Shown here in pieces: positions 7,746 to 16,100 of a stretch of 64,000 bases of DNA. A program made the translations under genes and the position numbers. Numbering within the stretch: the first letter of the stretch is position 1; each line of letters opens with the position of its first letter. Under the pieces are notes generated by a model, which saw only the letters and a program-made list of their open reading frames with translations, did no database searches and was not told the origin of the DNA. Source of the DNA: Desmospora activa DSM 45169 (GTDB lineage: Bacteria > Bacillota > Bacilli > Thermoactinomycetales > DSM-45169); assembly GCF_003046315.1 (NCBI RefSeq), contig NZ_PZZP01000001.1, positions 1,860,001 to 1,924,000 of the forward strand, in the 5' to 3' direction.

Positions 7746-10608
7746 TCCCTCCCGAGTTGGTTGCGGCTTCGATCGTTTTTAGGTTCAATGCTTCATTTAC
7801 AATCCGTTCCTGCTCAATACGATGGACATCCGGAAGACCTTCGGCTGTACTGGAGCGCTCCCGCCGGCCGACATACTCCACAGACACACCAACAGGTGCC
7901 AGTGCACGCACACGGGGCTCCATATAAGTCCAAGCACCCATGTTTTTCGGCTCTTCCTGTACCCAGATAATTTCCTCCAGGTTACCGAAGCGGTTAATCG
8001 TTTGCTGGATTTCTTTGCCTGGGAAAGGATATAGCTGTTCTACCCGTAAAATATGAAGGTGCTCATGTTCACGGTGATCAACTCCGTCCAGCGCTTCCTC
8101 CAAATCGATGGCCACTTTTCCGCTACACAGAAGCAACCGTTTTACTCGATCGGGTGATCCGCCTGTGCTGGGGCTATCCATAACATGGTTGAACGAACCC
8201 TCTTGCAATTGGGACGCGGACACAATAACCCGTTTGTTTCGAAGCAGACTCTTTGGTGTCATCAACACCAATGGGCGCGCTTCTTCTTTACCCATGAAAA
8301 AGGCCTGACGACGTAACAGATGGAAATACTGAGCCGCACTGGTCAGATTGGCAACCGTCCAGTTGTTTTCCGCCGCCATTTGCAGGAAGCGTTCTAAGCG
8401 AGCACTGGAATGCTCAGGCCCCTGACCTTCATAGCCGTGGGGCAACAACAGCACCAAGCTGGACTTTTGTGCCCATTTGGCTCGGCCTGCAGCCAGGAAT
8501 TGATCGAGGATCACCTGTCCGGCGTTGGCGAAGTCTCCAAACTGAGCTTCCCATAACACCAATGTCTCTGGTGCCGCCAAATTATAACCATACTCAAACC
8601 CTAGTACCGCTGCTTCCGACAGCGGACTGTTGTAAACGGTAAACGTCACGTTTACATCAGACAGGTGATGCATGGGACAGAAAGATTCTCCGGATTTGGG
8701 ATCATGCAGTACCAAATGACGATGGGCAAAGGTGCCCCGTTGGGAGTCCTGACCGCTTAAACGAATCGGTGTGCCGTCGGTCAAAATAGTGGCAAATGCC
8801 AACGCCTCCGCATGGGCCCAATCGATACGAGGCTCTTCTGTATCAAAAACATCCACCCGTCGCGACAAAATTCGCTCCAACTTCGGGTATACCGTAAATC
8901 CTTCCGGAGTCTCCAGGAGCTCCTGGTTTACCTTTTTCAAAACCTCCACCGATACACCAGTCTTTACCGGCGGTCGATCGGATGCGACAACATCCGGTGG
9001 AAGCAGTTTTTCATCCACTTTGACCGATTTGGTCGACTTCATCTTTTTGTACGCTTCTTTTAAACGATCTTGAACGGCGTCTTCTATCTCCTTTACTTCC
9101 ACAGAAGAGAGGGCCGCTTGAGAAACCAGCGCTTCAGCAAAACGAGTGCGTACAGTCGGGTGGTTTTTAATCAACGCATACAATTGGTGTTGGGTGGCAG
9201 ATGGATCATCCATCTCATTGTGCCCAAAACGCCGATAGCCGATCAGATCGATCAAAAAGTCCTTGTGAAAACGATCCCGGTACTCACATGCCAAGCGCAT
9301 CGCCGCCAAACAAGCTTCCGGATCGTCGGCATTGACATGAACGATAGGAACCTCAAAACCGCGAGCCATATCACTGGCATAAGTGGTAGAGCGAGAATCC
9401 TCGCTTTCAGTGGTAAAGCCGAGCTGGTTGTTGGCGATAATATGGATTGTACCCCCGGTCCGATATCCGGGCAGACGGCTTAAGTTCATCGTCTCAGGTA
9501 CAATGCCTTCCCCTGGAAAAGCCGCATCTCCGTGGATTATCACCGTAAAGGCTTTATTCATATCCGGCTCCGGTATGCCGGCATGGTTTCGCGCTTCCTG
9601 TTTTGCCCGTGTTGCCCCTTCTACCACCGGATTGACAAATTCCAAGTGGCTGGGGTTGTTGGCTAAGCTGACGCGGGCATGAAGCGAATCCCCTTCGTCT
9701 ACCTCTCGCTCCCCACCCAAGTGGTATTTCACATCACCGGTCCAGCCATAGTTAATCCCGACAGAGCCTTCCGATGGTACCAAATCTTTGTTGGGAGCAT
9801 GATGGAATTCGGAAAATATAATTTCATACGGTTTGTTCAAAACGTGTGCCAACACATTCAGACGTCCGCGATGAGCCATGCCAAGCAATACATGTTGAAT
9901 CCCGCCATGGACACTACAATGGATCAACTCATCCAGCATCGGGACCATCATATCGATACCTTCGATGGAAAAGCGCTTCTGCCCGACAAAGGTTTTATGG
10001 AGGAAGTGCTCAAACTCCTCCACTTGCGTCAAACGCTGCAACAGTTTTTTCTTTCTATTTTTGTCCAACGGCTTTTGGAACTGACGGGATTCCACCATCC
10101 GTTCCAGCCATTTTCGTTCTTCCAAATTATGAACATGGACAAATTGGAATGCGATCGACTGTGTATAGCTCTCCTTCAGCCGTTGGATCACATCCCATCC
10201 GGTACGGGCTCCTTCCGGAGCATCCTCCCCAAAAACTTGGGACGGGAGCGCTTTCAAATCCGCTTCAGTAAGCCCTACCGATTCTGGTTGCAACAAACGG
10301 GTGTCCACTTGCTCATCTGATTTTAAAGGGTTGATGCGGGCAGCCAAGTGACCGTAAGTGCGGATATTTTGTGCCAGACGTTCCGCTGCCACCACTTTAG
10401 ACATGCTGACGCCGTCCATTACCGCCATCGGTTCCTTCGCTTCTCCAGCCCCTACAGGTGGACCCCAACGTTCAAACAAATCTCGAATACCAGCATCTAC
10501 TGCATTCGGGTTCTCGCGATAACGTTCATACTGTTCCTGGATATAACCCAGGTTAGGACCATAAAAATTTTGCCATGGATTGGAATTGCCAGGTCCGTCG
10601 GTCTCCAT
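7732..10608 (-). CDS. odhA: 2-oxoglutarate dehydrogenase E1 component
   Basis: 958 residues. This is the thiamine diphosphate-dependent decarboxylase of the TCA-cycle complex. The N-terminus has the family's [18 protein letters not shown]. The ThDP/Mg region contains [18 protein letters not shown] and [27 protein letters not shown] and [16 protein letters not shown] are also diagnostic, as is the pyrimidine-domain segment [16 protein letters not shown]. The ATG at 10606-10608 follows GGAGGTTTGGTGA. It is the first gene of the odhAB operon, with the promoter presumably in 10609-10800. Confidence 0.97.
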   Translation of the reverse strand: METDGPGNSNPWQNFYGPNLGYIQEQYERYRENPNAVDAGIRDLFERWGPPVGAGEAKEPMAVMDGVSMSKVVAAERLAQNIRTYGHLAARINPLKSDEQVDTRLLQPESVGLTEADLKALPSQVFGEDAPEGARTGWDVIQRLKESYTQSIAFQFVHVHNLEERKWLERMVESRQFQKPLDKNRKKKLLQRLTQVEEFEHFLHKTFVGQKRFSIEGIDMMVPMLDELIHCSVHGGIQHVLLGMAHRGRLNVLAHVLNKPYEIIFSEFHHAPNKDLVPSEGSVGINYGWTGDVKYHLGGEREVDEGDSLHARVSLANNPSHLEFVNPVVEGATRAKQEARNHAGIPEPDMNKAFTVIIHGDAAFPGEGIVPETMNLSRLPGYRTGGTIHIIANNQLGFTTESEDSRSTTYASDMARGFEVPIVHVNADDPEACLAAMRLACEYRDRFHKDFLIDLIGYRRFGHNEMDDPSATQHQLYALIKNHPTVRTRFAEALVSQAALSSVEVKEIEDAVQDRLKEAYKKMKSTKSVKVDEKLLPPDVVASDRPPVKTGVSVEVLKKVNQELLETPEGFTVYPKLERILSRRVDVFDTEEPRIDWAHAEALAFATILTDGTPIRLSGQDSQRGTFAHRHLVLHDPKSGESFCPMHHLSDVNVTFTVYNSPLSEAAVLGFEYGYNLAAPETLVLWEAQFGDFANAGQVILDQFLAAGRAKWAQKSSLVLLLPHGYEGQGPEHSSARLERFLQMAAENNWTVANLTSAAQYFHLLRRQAFFMGKEEARPLVLMTPKSLLRNKRVIVSASQLQEGSFNHVMDSPSTGGSPDRVKRLLLCSGKVAIDLEEALDGVDHREHEHLHILRVEQLYPFPGKEIQQTINRFGNLEEIIWVQEEPKNMGAWTYMEPRVRALAPVGVSVEYVGRRERSSTAEGLPDVHRIEQERIVNEALNLKTIEAATNSGGNGRD

Positions 10609-10898
10609 TCACCAAACCTCCAACTATCTGTTTAAAAAATCCTCTCTTACCTCTATACCTCTATCCACTCTCCACGTCAAGCCCAAAGGGTATAATCTTT
10701 GATTAAAAAAATTGCTTTAACGCTGTAATAGCGCCATTTATACAAATCCGTTCACTTTATGACCAAAATTAAACCTTCCACTAAGTATCGCTTTTTGATC
10801 TCCTTGCCCACGCGGGAAAAAAAGGATATGATTCCCCTATGGATTTAGCTTGCCCCTTTCAGACAGTTTCGTATGTAGATCAGAATGGGAGGCCGGAC

Positions 10899-11510
10899 AT
10901 GCGACAGCAACGTAAAAAAAGGAAAAAGAAAGATCTTATTCCGTTGCTCTTTCTGCTCGTCCTCTTCACTTTCCTCATGCTGAAATTTCCGGATAAAGCC
11001 GGACAAGATCGTATCGGCGGCTCTCTCTCCGAGCAGGGAAAACAGGAAATCCCAGCGGAATACATCCCAATCTACCAAGCGGCCGAGCGGGAGTACGGAG
11101 TGCCATGGCAATTGCTCGCATCCATTCACCGAATTGAAACCCGTTTCTCTACAATGGATCCCATGATTAGTCCCGTTGGGGCAAAAGGTCATTTCCAATT
11201 TATGGATTGCACCTGGTTGGGATGGGATTATCAACACTGTGATGGGTTGGGAAGCCTTCCCGACCAAGAAGTAGACATTACCGATCCTGCATTGATCGAA
11301 CGCTACGGCGGTTACGGCGTCGATGCATCTGGCAACGGTAAAGCCGACCCCTGGGACCTACAAGATGCCACCTTCTCCGCCGCCAACTTCCTCTCCCGCT
11401 ATGGTGCCACAGACGGCGATTGGGAACGGGCACTGTTTCAATATAACCGCAGCCACAAATACGTCCGTGAAGTGATACAAGTAGCGAAGTCCTACTCGGA
11501 ACCCCAATAA
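10899..11510 (+). CDS. Membrane-anchored lytic transglycosylase-like protein
   Basis: 203 residues. A very basic N-terminus (RQQRKKRKKKD) precedes a single membrane helix (LIPLLFLLVLFTFLMLKF), so the catalytic domain faces outward. The SLT-like domain has WQLLASIHRIETRFS, where the Glu is the likely catalytic acid, GAKGHFQFM and a closing FQYNRSHKYVREVIQVA. Such enzymes cleave peptidoglycan glycan strands to 1,6-anhydro products. The ATG at 10899 was chosen for GGGAGG upstream; the longer frame from 10839 lacks a ribosome binding site. It is monocistronic with its own terminator. Confidence 0.82.
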   Translation: MRQQRKKRKKKDLIPLLFLLVLFTFLMLKFPDKAGQDRIGGSLSEQGKQEIPAEYIPIYQAAEREYGVPWQLLASIHRIETRFSTMDPMISPVGAKGHFQFMDCTWLGWDYQHCDGLGSLPDQEVDITDPALIERYGGYGVDASGNGKADPWDLQDATFSAANFLSRYGATDGDWERALFQYNRSHKYVREVIQVAKSYSEPQ

Positions 11511-11511
11511 A

Positions 11512-11541
11512 AAACCCTCGTTTGATACCGAGGGTTTTTGT
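11512..11541 (+). terminator. Terminator of the transglycosylase gene
   Basis: 9-bp stem (AAACCCTCG / CGAGGGTTT) right after the stop codon, followed by a T run. Confidence 0.85.
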
Positions 11542-11625
11542 GTTGGTCCAGTAACGGCTTGAACCTCTGGCCTAAAAAAAGTCGAGCCAGCGGTGTGAAT
11601 GGAACACCGAATGAAAGATAAATCC

Positions 11626-11663
11626 AAAAGCTAAGGTCATTTACCAAGGTAGCTTTTTTATTT
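11626..11663 (+). terminator. Second hairpin with T tract
   Basis: AAAAGCTA and TAGCTTTT flank a 16-base loop and are followed by TTATTTT. The stem is weaker than the preceding terminator. Confidence 0.45.
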
Positions 11664-11715
11664 TAGCCACCGTTACGGCATCAAACACCTCGGTTCACCC
11701 AATATGTTTTAAAAC

Positions 11716-11742
11716 TTCGACATAAATCGACATATTTCGATC
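11716..11742. promoter_or_regulatory. Helically phased TCGA repeats upstream of the RRNPP remnant
   Basis: TCGA occurs at 11717, 11727 and 11737, exactly 10 bp apart; the first two are within identical TCGACATA octamers. TTCGACA (11716-11722) is the reverse complement of the Spo0A-box core TGTCGAA. Binding-site function is an inference. Confidence 0.35.
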
Positions 11743-11748
11743 CTGAAT

Positions 11749-12186
11749 ATGACCCTTTTTGCCCCCATTTTGAATGTAAATGAATTATTACCAGATCAAA
11801 AGGTGACTTCCACTACTTACACCAAACTAGGCGTTCTCTATATGCAACAAAATAAGTTAGCTGAGGCAAAAGAGACTGTCAATCAGGCAATTAGTATCGC
11901 TGATAAGTATAACGATGTTCCTCGTTTAACTTATGCTTTGATGCTGATGGGTGATTTACTAAAAAATAAAAAAGAAGACCATGATGCGATTTCATATTAT
12001 CAACGATCTCTTGATCTATCACGAAAGCACCATTTAAAACATAGAGAGTACAAACTTTTGCTTAAACTTGCGCAATGCTGGCACCAATTGAATGAGCAGG
12101 AATTTCAAAAATGTAGCCGGAATATGTATGAAGTAAAAATTGAACTCATCAACAAGGAGGGTGACATTTTTGAGGAACAAGATTAA
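11749..12186 (+). CDS. TPR protein, probably the C-terminal remnant of an RRNPP (Rap/NprR-type) receptor
   Basis: 145 residues made of tetratricopeptide-type helix pairs: YTKLGVLYMQQNKLAEAKE, TYALMLMGDLLKNKKEDHDA, and a third, AQCWHQLNEQEF. TPR arrays like this form the peptide-binding half of RRNPP regulators, which are about 280-420 residues long and carry an N-terminal helix-turn-helix or effector domain. Here that half is missing: the frame is closed by a stop about 40 bp upstream and no ribosome binding site precedes the ATG. An exported peptide gene overlaps its 3' end, exactly as phr genes follow rap genes. It is probably a decayed receptor, though a standalone TPR protein is possible. 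Confidence 0.6.
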   Translation: MTLFAPILNVNELLPDQKVTSTTYTKLGVLYMQQNKLAEAKETVNQAISIADKYNDVPRLTYALMLMGDLLKNKKEDHDAISYYQRSLDLSRKHHLKHREYKLLLKLAQCWHQLNEQEFQKCSRNMYEVKIELINKEGDIFEEQD

Positions 12187-12304
12187 GCTATTACTAGCCG
12201 TAGCTATTGTTCTTACTACGTTTCTAATGTCTACATCTATCCAAAATCACCAAACAATTTTGACGGATGAAGAAGCTCCACTAAGTGAACCAATAAGAAC
12301 ATAA
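12170..12304 (+). CDS. Phr-like exported signalling pre-peptide
   Basis: 44 residues from a TTG at 12170, with a perfect AAGGAGG 9 bases upstream; the gene overlaps the end of the TPR gene by 17 bp. The product has a basic start (MRNKIK), a hydrophobic Sec-type core (LLLAVAIVLTTFLMS) and a short polar C-terminal tail ending EEAPLSEPIRT. Size, export signal, overlap with a TPR receptor gene and the terminal placement of the presumed mature peptide all match Phr/NprX quorum-sensing precursors, which are secreted, trimmed and re-imported to bind the TPR receptor. The active peptide cannot be told from sequence. Confidence 0.65.
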   Translation: MRNKIKLLLAVAIVLTTFLMSTSIQNHQTILTDEEAPLSEPIRT

Positions 12305-12522
12305 ACTGGATCACCATCCCCAGGATGACTATTACACCTTTTATGATTGAGTAGAAAGAAACGGCTAACTCTTCTCACGCTATATACAGTTTTTTCATTA
12401 CGGACCCCCTCTAACGGTTACCCATACCTTCACGTCAAGACTTTTACACCGGAGCACATCCCACAGCAAGCGCGCTTACAAAAATCCAAACGTAGAACGA
12501 CTCAACAGACAAAAAAACTAAA

Positions 12523-12572
12523 AACTTGTCGTTGACCTTCAATAATTTCCCGGAAAGGATCAACGACAAGTT
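12523..12572. repeat. Long 13-bp inverted repeat
   Basis: AACTTGTCGTTGA (12523-12535) and its exact complement at 12560-12572 enclose a 24-base loop and are followed by ATCCCTTTTT. It may be a terminator or the scar of a small inverted-repeat element. Confidence 0.5.
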
Positions 12573-12593
12573 ATCCCTTTTTCAATATTTAAC

Positions 12594-12624
12594 CACCTAA
12601 CGTGTCTGTTAGGTGCTTCTTTTT
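12594..12624 (+). terminator. Rho-independent terminator
   Basis: Perfect 8-bp stem CACCTAAC / GTTAGGTG with a 6-base loop, followed by CTTCTTTTT on the plus strand. Confidence 0.75.
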
Positions 12625-12832
12625 GTGCGATTCCCCTGCTATTCCAGCCCATACATCCAGAGTTGAGTTTTAATATCATATCCCGAAATGATTGGTAACG
12701 GTGAAGAAGTCAAAATTCCCGAGTCGGTCTTATCATTGCAGATCTCACCCTTAACATTCCATTGCGGAGTCGATTGCAGAAGAAAAAGAGGGGATGCAAA
12801 AATATACCCAAAAGGGGGGAATCATTTTTAAC

Positions 12833-13219
12833 ATGAACAATAACGAAATAATTTGCAGAAATTTCGCAAATATTATAGGTGGCCAACATGGATTTACGGG
12901 TGGGAAATGTGTTGCTACTATACCGCGAAGTCAAATAAGAGCAACTATATTAGGGGTGCGCTTTAGTGTAACTTCTTCTTTCTCATTTGAATCAAAAAAT
13001 AATTTAAGTGGCAAAGCCTTATGTCTGGGAAGAGTAGCACTTTTACAAAAAGAAGTTGAGCCATTTGTTGCTGTCATCCGAGATCAGGGAATCATCGTTT
13101 CGTCTATTCACAACGAATGGTTGTTCGAGAAACCCCGCTTAATTTATGTCAATATCGAATCGGTTGAAAAGCCATTACTTTTTGCAAGAAAAGTGAGGAA
13201 AGCGTTACAGGTTATTTGA
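12833..13219 (+). CDS. DUF1259 (LppY/LpqO)-like protein
   Basis: 128 residues from the ATG at 12833 (GGGGGGA about 10 bases upstream); an in-frame ATG at 12794 would add 13 residues. The pattern ATIPRSQIRATILGVRF, then GKALCLGRVALLQKEVEPFVAVIRDQGIIVSSIHNEWLFEKPRLIYVNIES, matches the compact DUF1259 fold, whose members place conserved His and acidic residues near the IHN and PRL segments. Function unknown; no signal peptide here, unlike many family members that are lipoproteins or longer. It stands alone between hairpins. Confidence 0.6.
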   Translation: MNNNEIICRNFANIIGGQHGFTGGKCVATIPRSQIRATILGVRFSVTSSFSFESKNNLSGKALCLGRVALLQKEVEPFVAVIRDQGIIVSSIHNEWLFEKPRLIYVNIESVEKPLLFARKVRKALQVI

Positions 13220-13225
13220 ACAAAC

Positions 13226-13264
13226 GCCATATGTAATCGCCATTTCGACTCATATGGCTTTCTG
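13226..13264 (+). terminator. Probable terminator of the DUF1259-like gene
   Basis: GCCATATG and CATATGGC (8-bp stem, 17-base loop) followed by TTTCTGTCCTTC; the T tract is weak. Confidence 0.45.
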
Positions 13265-13392
13265 TCCTTCAATAAAAGAAAGAAACATTAATCGAAGCAT
13301 CCCCAAAGGGGGTATTGAGCAAAGCGCCATTCCTCTCGCCACTTTAGAAGTGGGAGTCTTCTGACGCAAAAGGTTTAAAAATCTTTAAGTAA

Positions 13393-14880
13393 ATGGATGT
13401 GAGAAGGTTGGATAAAAAACAATCGATTTATAAAGTGAAGACGACCATTACGGAACTTCGAAACGCAAAGATTAGAAGGGCCCCAAAAAAAGGCTCATTG
13501 TTTGACAAAGGGCGCGCACCACGGTTTTTAAGACGTGGCAAGGAACCTAAACTAACCGGACGAATTGTTGTACCAGGTAATCCTCAATACAACTCAGCTC
13601 GACAGGAGTTCAACACCTTCTTCAACAAATTTCCACGGGTGATCGTATTTGCACAGAAGACTCAGGATGTCGTCAACGCCATACGTTGGGCTCGCTTTAA
13701 TAACGTTCCGATCCGAATGCGCTCCGGCCGCCACAGTTACGAAGGATTGTCAGTCGTCAATGGAGGAATCGTGATAGATGTGAGTGACATGCATGATGTC
13801 GATGTCAATCGCAAGCGTGGCACTGCCACCGTGCAGACCGGTATACGTGGCGGTGCCTTAAACGAAGCACTTTGGACTGAGCGGCGAGTCGTTCCAGTTG
13901 GTCTCTGTCGCACAACAGGTATCGGTGGGGTTACCTTGGGGGGAGGTCATAGTATTCTGTCCCGGCAATTCGGCCTCACGCAGGATCATTTGCTAGCTGC
14001 TGAGATTGTCATGGCCGACGGTCGTGTGCTCCACGCCAACGCCGACCAACACCCTGATCTATTCTGGGCATTACGTGGGGGTGGAGGCGGCAACTTTGGC
14101 GTCTGTACCACCTTCCGCTATCGCACCCACCCCATTAACACAGTTGCCTACGCAGAAATAACCTGGGACTTACGAGACATGGAGCGGGTAATACGAGTTT
14201 GGCAGGAGTATACAGCCCCTGGCACAGACCCAAGGCTGGGCCCTCTTCTTATGGTTTCTAACGGATTACAGGGGCCATCGCAGAACCCCGTATTCTTTCA
14301 GGCTGTCTTTCTCGGTTCAACCACAGAAATGCTCAAATTACTGCTACCCTTACTTCGGACCGGTTCGCCACGGAAGGCGACTATCGAAAAGATGACTTGG
14401 ATCGAGTCCGTACGCCGGGTAGCGGATGCCCAGACAAGTAATCCTTATCCCTTTAAGGGCGTAGCACCCTACGTTCACCGGCTTCCAAGCGCTGCAATTT
14501 CCACGATCCGGCGTTTTATCGAAAAACCCCCTACCTCCTCGGCTGGCGTTTTTTTCCATGGCTTAAATGGGGTAGTGGCTAAAGTACCGAGTCGGAGTAC
14601 TGCCTACTTTTGGCGTCGGGCTTGGTCGGACGTGACAATCCAGGCCACTTTAGGCACACCGGCAGAGGCTAAGAAAGGCATCCGTTGGGTGGAGAACCTT
14701 CGTCGAGCGATGCTTCCCTTTACTCATGGAGTTTACGTCAATACACCGGATCTCTACATTAAGAACTGGCCTCAGGCGTACTACGGTGGCAATTTCGATC
14801 GACTGACACGAGTAAAGGCCAAATACGACCCGAAAAACATCTTCAAATTCCCACAGAGCATCCCGCCAGCGCGTCGATAG
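13393..14880 (+). CDS. FAD-linked oxidoreductase with BBE domain (bicovalent flavin type)
   Basis: 495 residues. A PCMH-type FAD-binding domain is followed by a substrate domain and a C-terminal berberine-bridge (BBE) motif (YYGGNFDRLTRVKAKYDPKNIFKFPQSI). The flavin-attachment residues are both present: His114 in RSGRHSYEG (8-alpha link) and Cys172 in PVGLCRTTGIGGVTLGGGHS (6-S-cysteinyl link), so the flavin is probably held by two covalent bonds. Relatives oxidise oligosaccharides, reticuline-like alkaloids or secondary metabolites with O2. A basic 50-residue N-terminal extension precedes the fold and no Sec signal is apparent. Ribosome binding site weak (AAAGG). Substrate unknown. Confidence 0.88.
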   Translation: MDVRRLDKKQSIYKVKTTITELRNAKIRRAPKKGSLFDKGRAPRFLRRGKEPKLTGRIVVPGNPQYNSARQEFNTFFNKFPRVIVFAQKTQDVVNAIRWARFNNVPIRMRSGRHSYEGLSVVNGGIVIDVSDMHDVDVNRKRGTATVQTGIRGGALNEALWTERRVVPVGLCRTTGIGGVTLGGGHSILSRQFGLTQDHLLAAEIVMADGRVLHANADQHPDLFWALRGGGGGNFGVCTTFRYRTHPINTVAYAEITWDLRDMERVIRVWQEYTAPGTDPRLGPLLMVSNGLQGPSQNPVFFQAVFLGSTTEMLKLLLPLLRTGSPRKATIEKMTWIESVRRVADAQTSNPYPFKGVAPYVHRLPSAAISTIRRFIEKPPTSSAGVFFHGLNGVVAKVPSRSTAYFWRRAWSDVTIQATLGTPAEAKKGIRWVENLRRAMLPFTHGVYVNTPDLYIKNWPQAYYGGNFDRLTRVKAKYDPKNIFKFPQSIPPARR

Positions 14881-15260
14881 ATCCACTTCCTAATCCTTAA
14901 CCGCCTTCTCATTACTTCGACCGCATCAATAAAACGGTAAACGAGTCTTCACAGGGCTGCTTATGCTTACCGAAACCGTATAAGCCGGATTCAAGGATGA
15001 ATGCATGGAAGGACACACTGTCACCTAGATGAGATCAATCCATATATTTGATGAGAAGAGGGGAGCCATCTAAGTCGTGAACCTCTTTCTTTTTTTGTGT
15101 TAAAGTAAGAATCAGAAAATTTACGATCAAGTGTAAGTCACGTATGATTCATCAAAGCGTGTAAGTGACTAAAGTTGCAGTAGGAGATCAATTTAGGTGC
15201 AAAACGGAGGATCAATAGTATTTGATGGTATCACGAAAACAGCAATATATTGATCAGCTT
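14881..15260. other. Intergenic region left of the integrated element
   Basis: About 380 bp with no supported gene; stops interrupt all frames and no clear promoter or terminator was seen. Confidence 0.4.
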
Positions 15261-15479
15261 TCACTTCAAAATTAACGATAGCGGAACGGCATAAGCGAAT
15301 GCTTTAAAGCCTTCATCGTTTGGATCATGAGCAAATGGAGTAATTGTACCGACAAAGATTCGTAAGTTTCGCTGCTGCACCTTTGTGACCACTTCTTTCA
15401 TACTCGCGATGATCTGATCCGCATCAGCGTTTCCGAAAATATCATTAATGCCTTGAGTGTGTATTACAATCGAAATATA
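15261..15479 (-). pseudogene. Remnant of an SGNH/GDSL hydrolase
   Basis: Open for 73 codons. The translation contains VIHTQGINDI, the block III region of SGNH hydrolases, then LRIFVGTITPFAHDPNDEGFKAF, which joins the GTITPF strand directly to the HxPNDxG block that normally lies about 60 residues later and holds the catalytic His. The N-terminal half with the GDS nucleophile is missing, because the fragment abuts the attachment repeat at 15483. It is therefore an internally deleted, 5'-truncated gene. Confidence 0.65.
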
Positions 15480-15482
15480 ACA

Positions 15483-15562
15483 AAAAACCCCCGATATCTC
15501 GAAGGTTTTTGGTGGTGGAGCATAGCGGGCTCGAACCGCTGACCTCTACACTGCCAGTGTAG
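15483..15562. repeat. Left attachment repeat (attL) of the tRNA-Ala element, 80 bp
   Basis: Identical over 80 bp to 27098-27177. It contains the 3' half of tRNA-Ala, through the anticodon arm, plus the tRNA terminator hairpin. Beyond 15562 the sequence no longer continues the tRNA, so this copy is the non-functional half-tRNA left by integration. Confidence 0.9.
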
Positions 15563-15674
15563 ATTATCATATTTCTTCTTGATCACCTCCATGATATGGA
15601 GGCTTATTTTGTGCACTTATTGAGGGTTTTCCTTGTTTGAAAATGCCTCTAATTAACTCTAATTTACTGTAGTG

Positions 15675-15702
15675 TGTGGTCAAAATGTGGTCAATGTGGT
15701 CG
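15675..15702. repeat. Three TGTGGTC repeats near attL, arm-type integrase sites candidate
   Basis: TGTGGTCAA occurs at 15675 and 15686 (11 bp apart) and TGTGGTCG at 15695. The same pair at the same 11-bp spacing lies beside attR (27038 and 27049). Short direct repeats inside both ends are typical arm-type binding sites of lambda-family integrases. Confidence 0.6.
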
Positions 15703-15908
15703 AGGAACAAAATACGAACTGACCCCTGGCTCTCTCCCCATTTTACTTAAAAGCAGATCACTCAGATTGATCTATGAAAATTATTTTATTCATATGAGGG
15801 GAAGTGGACAAAAAATGGCACTAAAATGCGAACAATAATATATTGGAATAGATTTAATTTGCTAATAGGGAGGCAATCATATACAACATCTGAATTAATT
15901 AAATGTGT
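15703..15908. other. Non-coding stretch inside the element
   Basis: AT-rich, no supported ORF. It may contain the promoter of the first YD-repeat gene. Confidence 0.35.
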
Positions 15909-16100
15909 GTAAAAAATATTTCTTTTAGGAGGAAAAAGTCGTAGTCCGTCGAATTATAGATATTTGTCTAAAGTGAGGTAAATTTTTCATTTCTTCATAC
16001 TGGAATGAAAAACAATAATATTGGATTTAGAGGTGATTAAAGGAAAAACAAAACCCAATCTTGCCCATCTTACAACAAAATATGAGAGGAGAACAAACAC
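15909..16100 (+). promoter_or_regulatory. Conserved 190-bp leader of the first YD-repeat gene
   Basis: The sequence upstream of the start is clearly homologous to the leader at 38826-39039. Both contain a GGAGGAAAA stretch, two GTCG motifs exactly 10 bp apart (15937 and 15947), the Spo0A-box-like CGTCGAA, and a GAGAGGAGAACA ribosome binding site. It reads as a long untranslated leader or control region. Confidence 0.5.

Larger units (their letters stand above)
12305..12832. other. Gene-poor region with two hairpins
   Basis: About 530 bp between the Phr-like ORF and the DUF1259-like gene. Besides the two hairpins listed separately I see no coding signal; a 62-codon open frame (12347-12535) lacks a ribosome binding site and reads as low-complexity basic sequence. 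Confidence 0.4.

Noticed and set aside
11541-11625. Possible degenerate tRNA after the transglycosylase terminator
   Set aside because: A few TTGAACC-like bases resemble a T-loop but no cloverleaf can be drawn.
12347-12535. 62-codon plus-strand frame
   Set aside because: Low-complexity basic translation with no start signal, ending within an inverted repeat.
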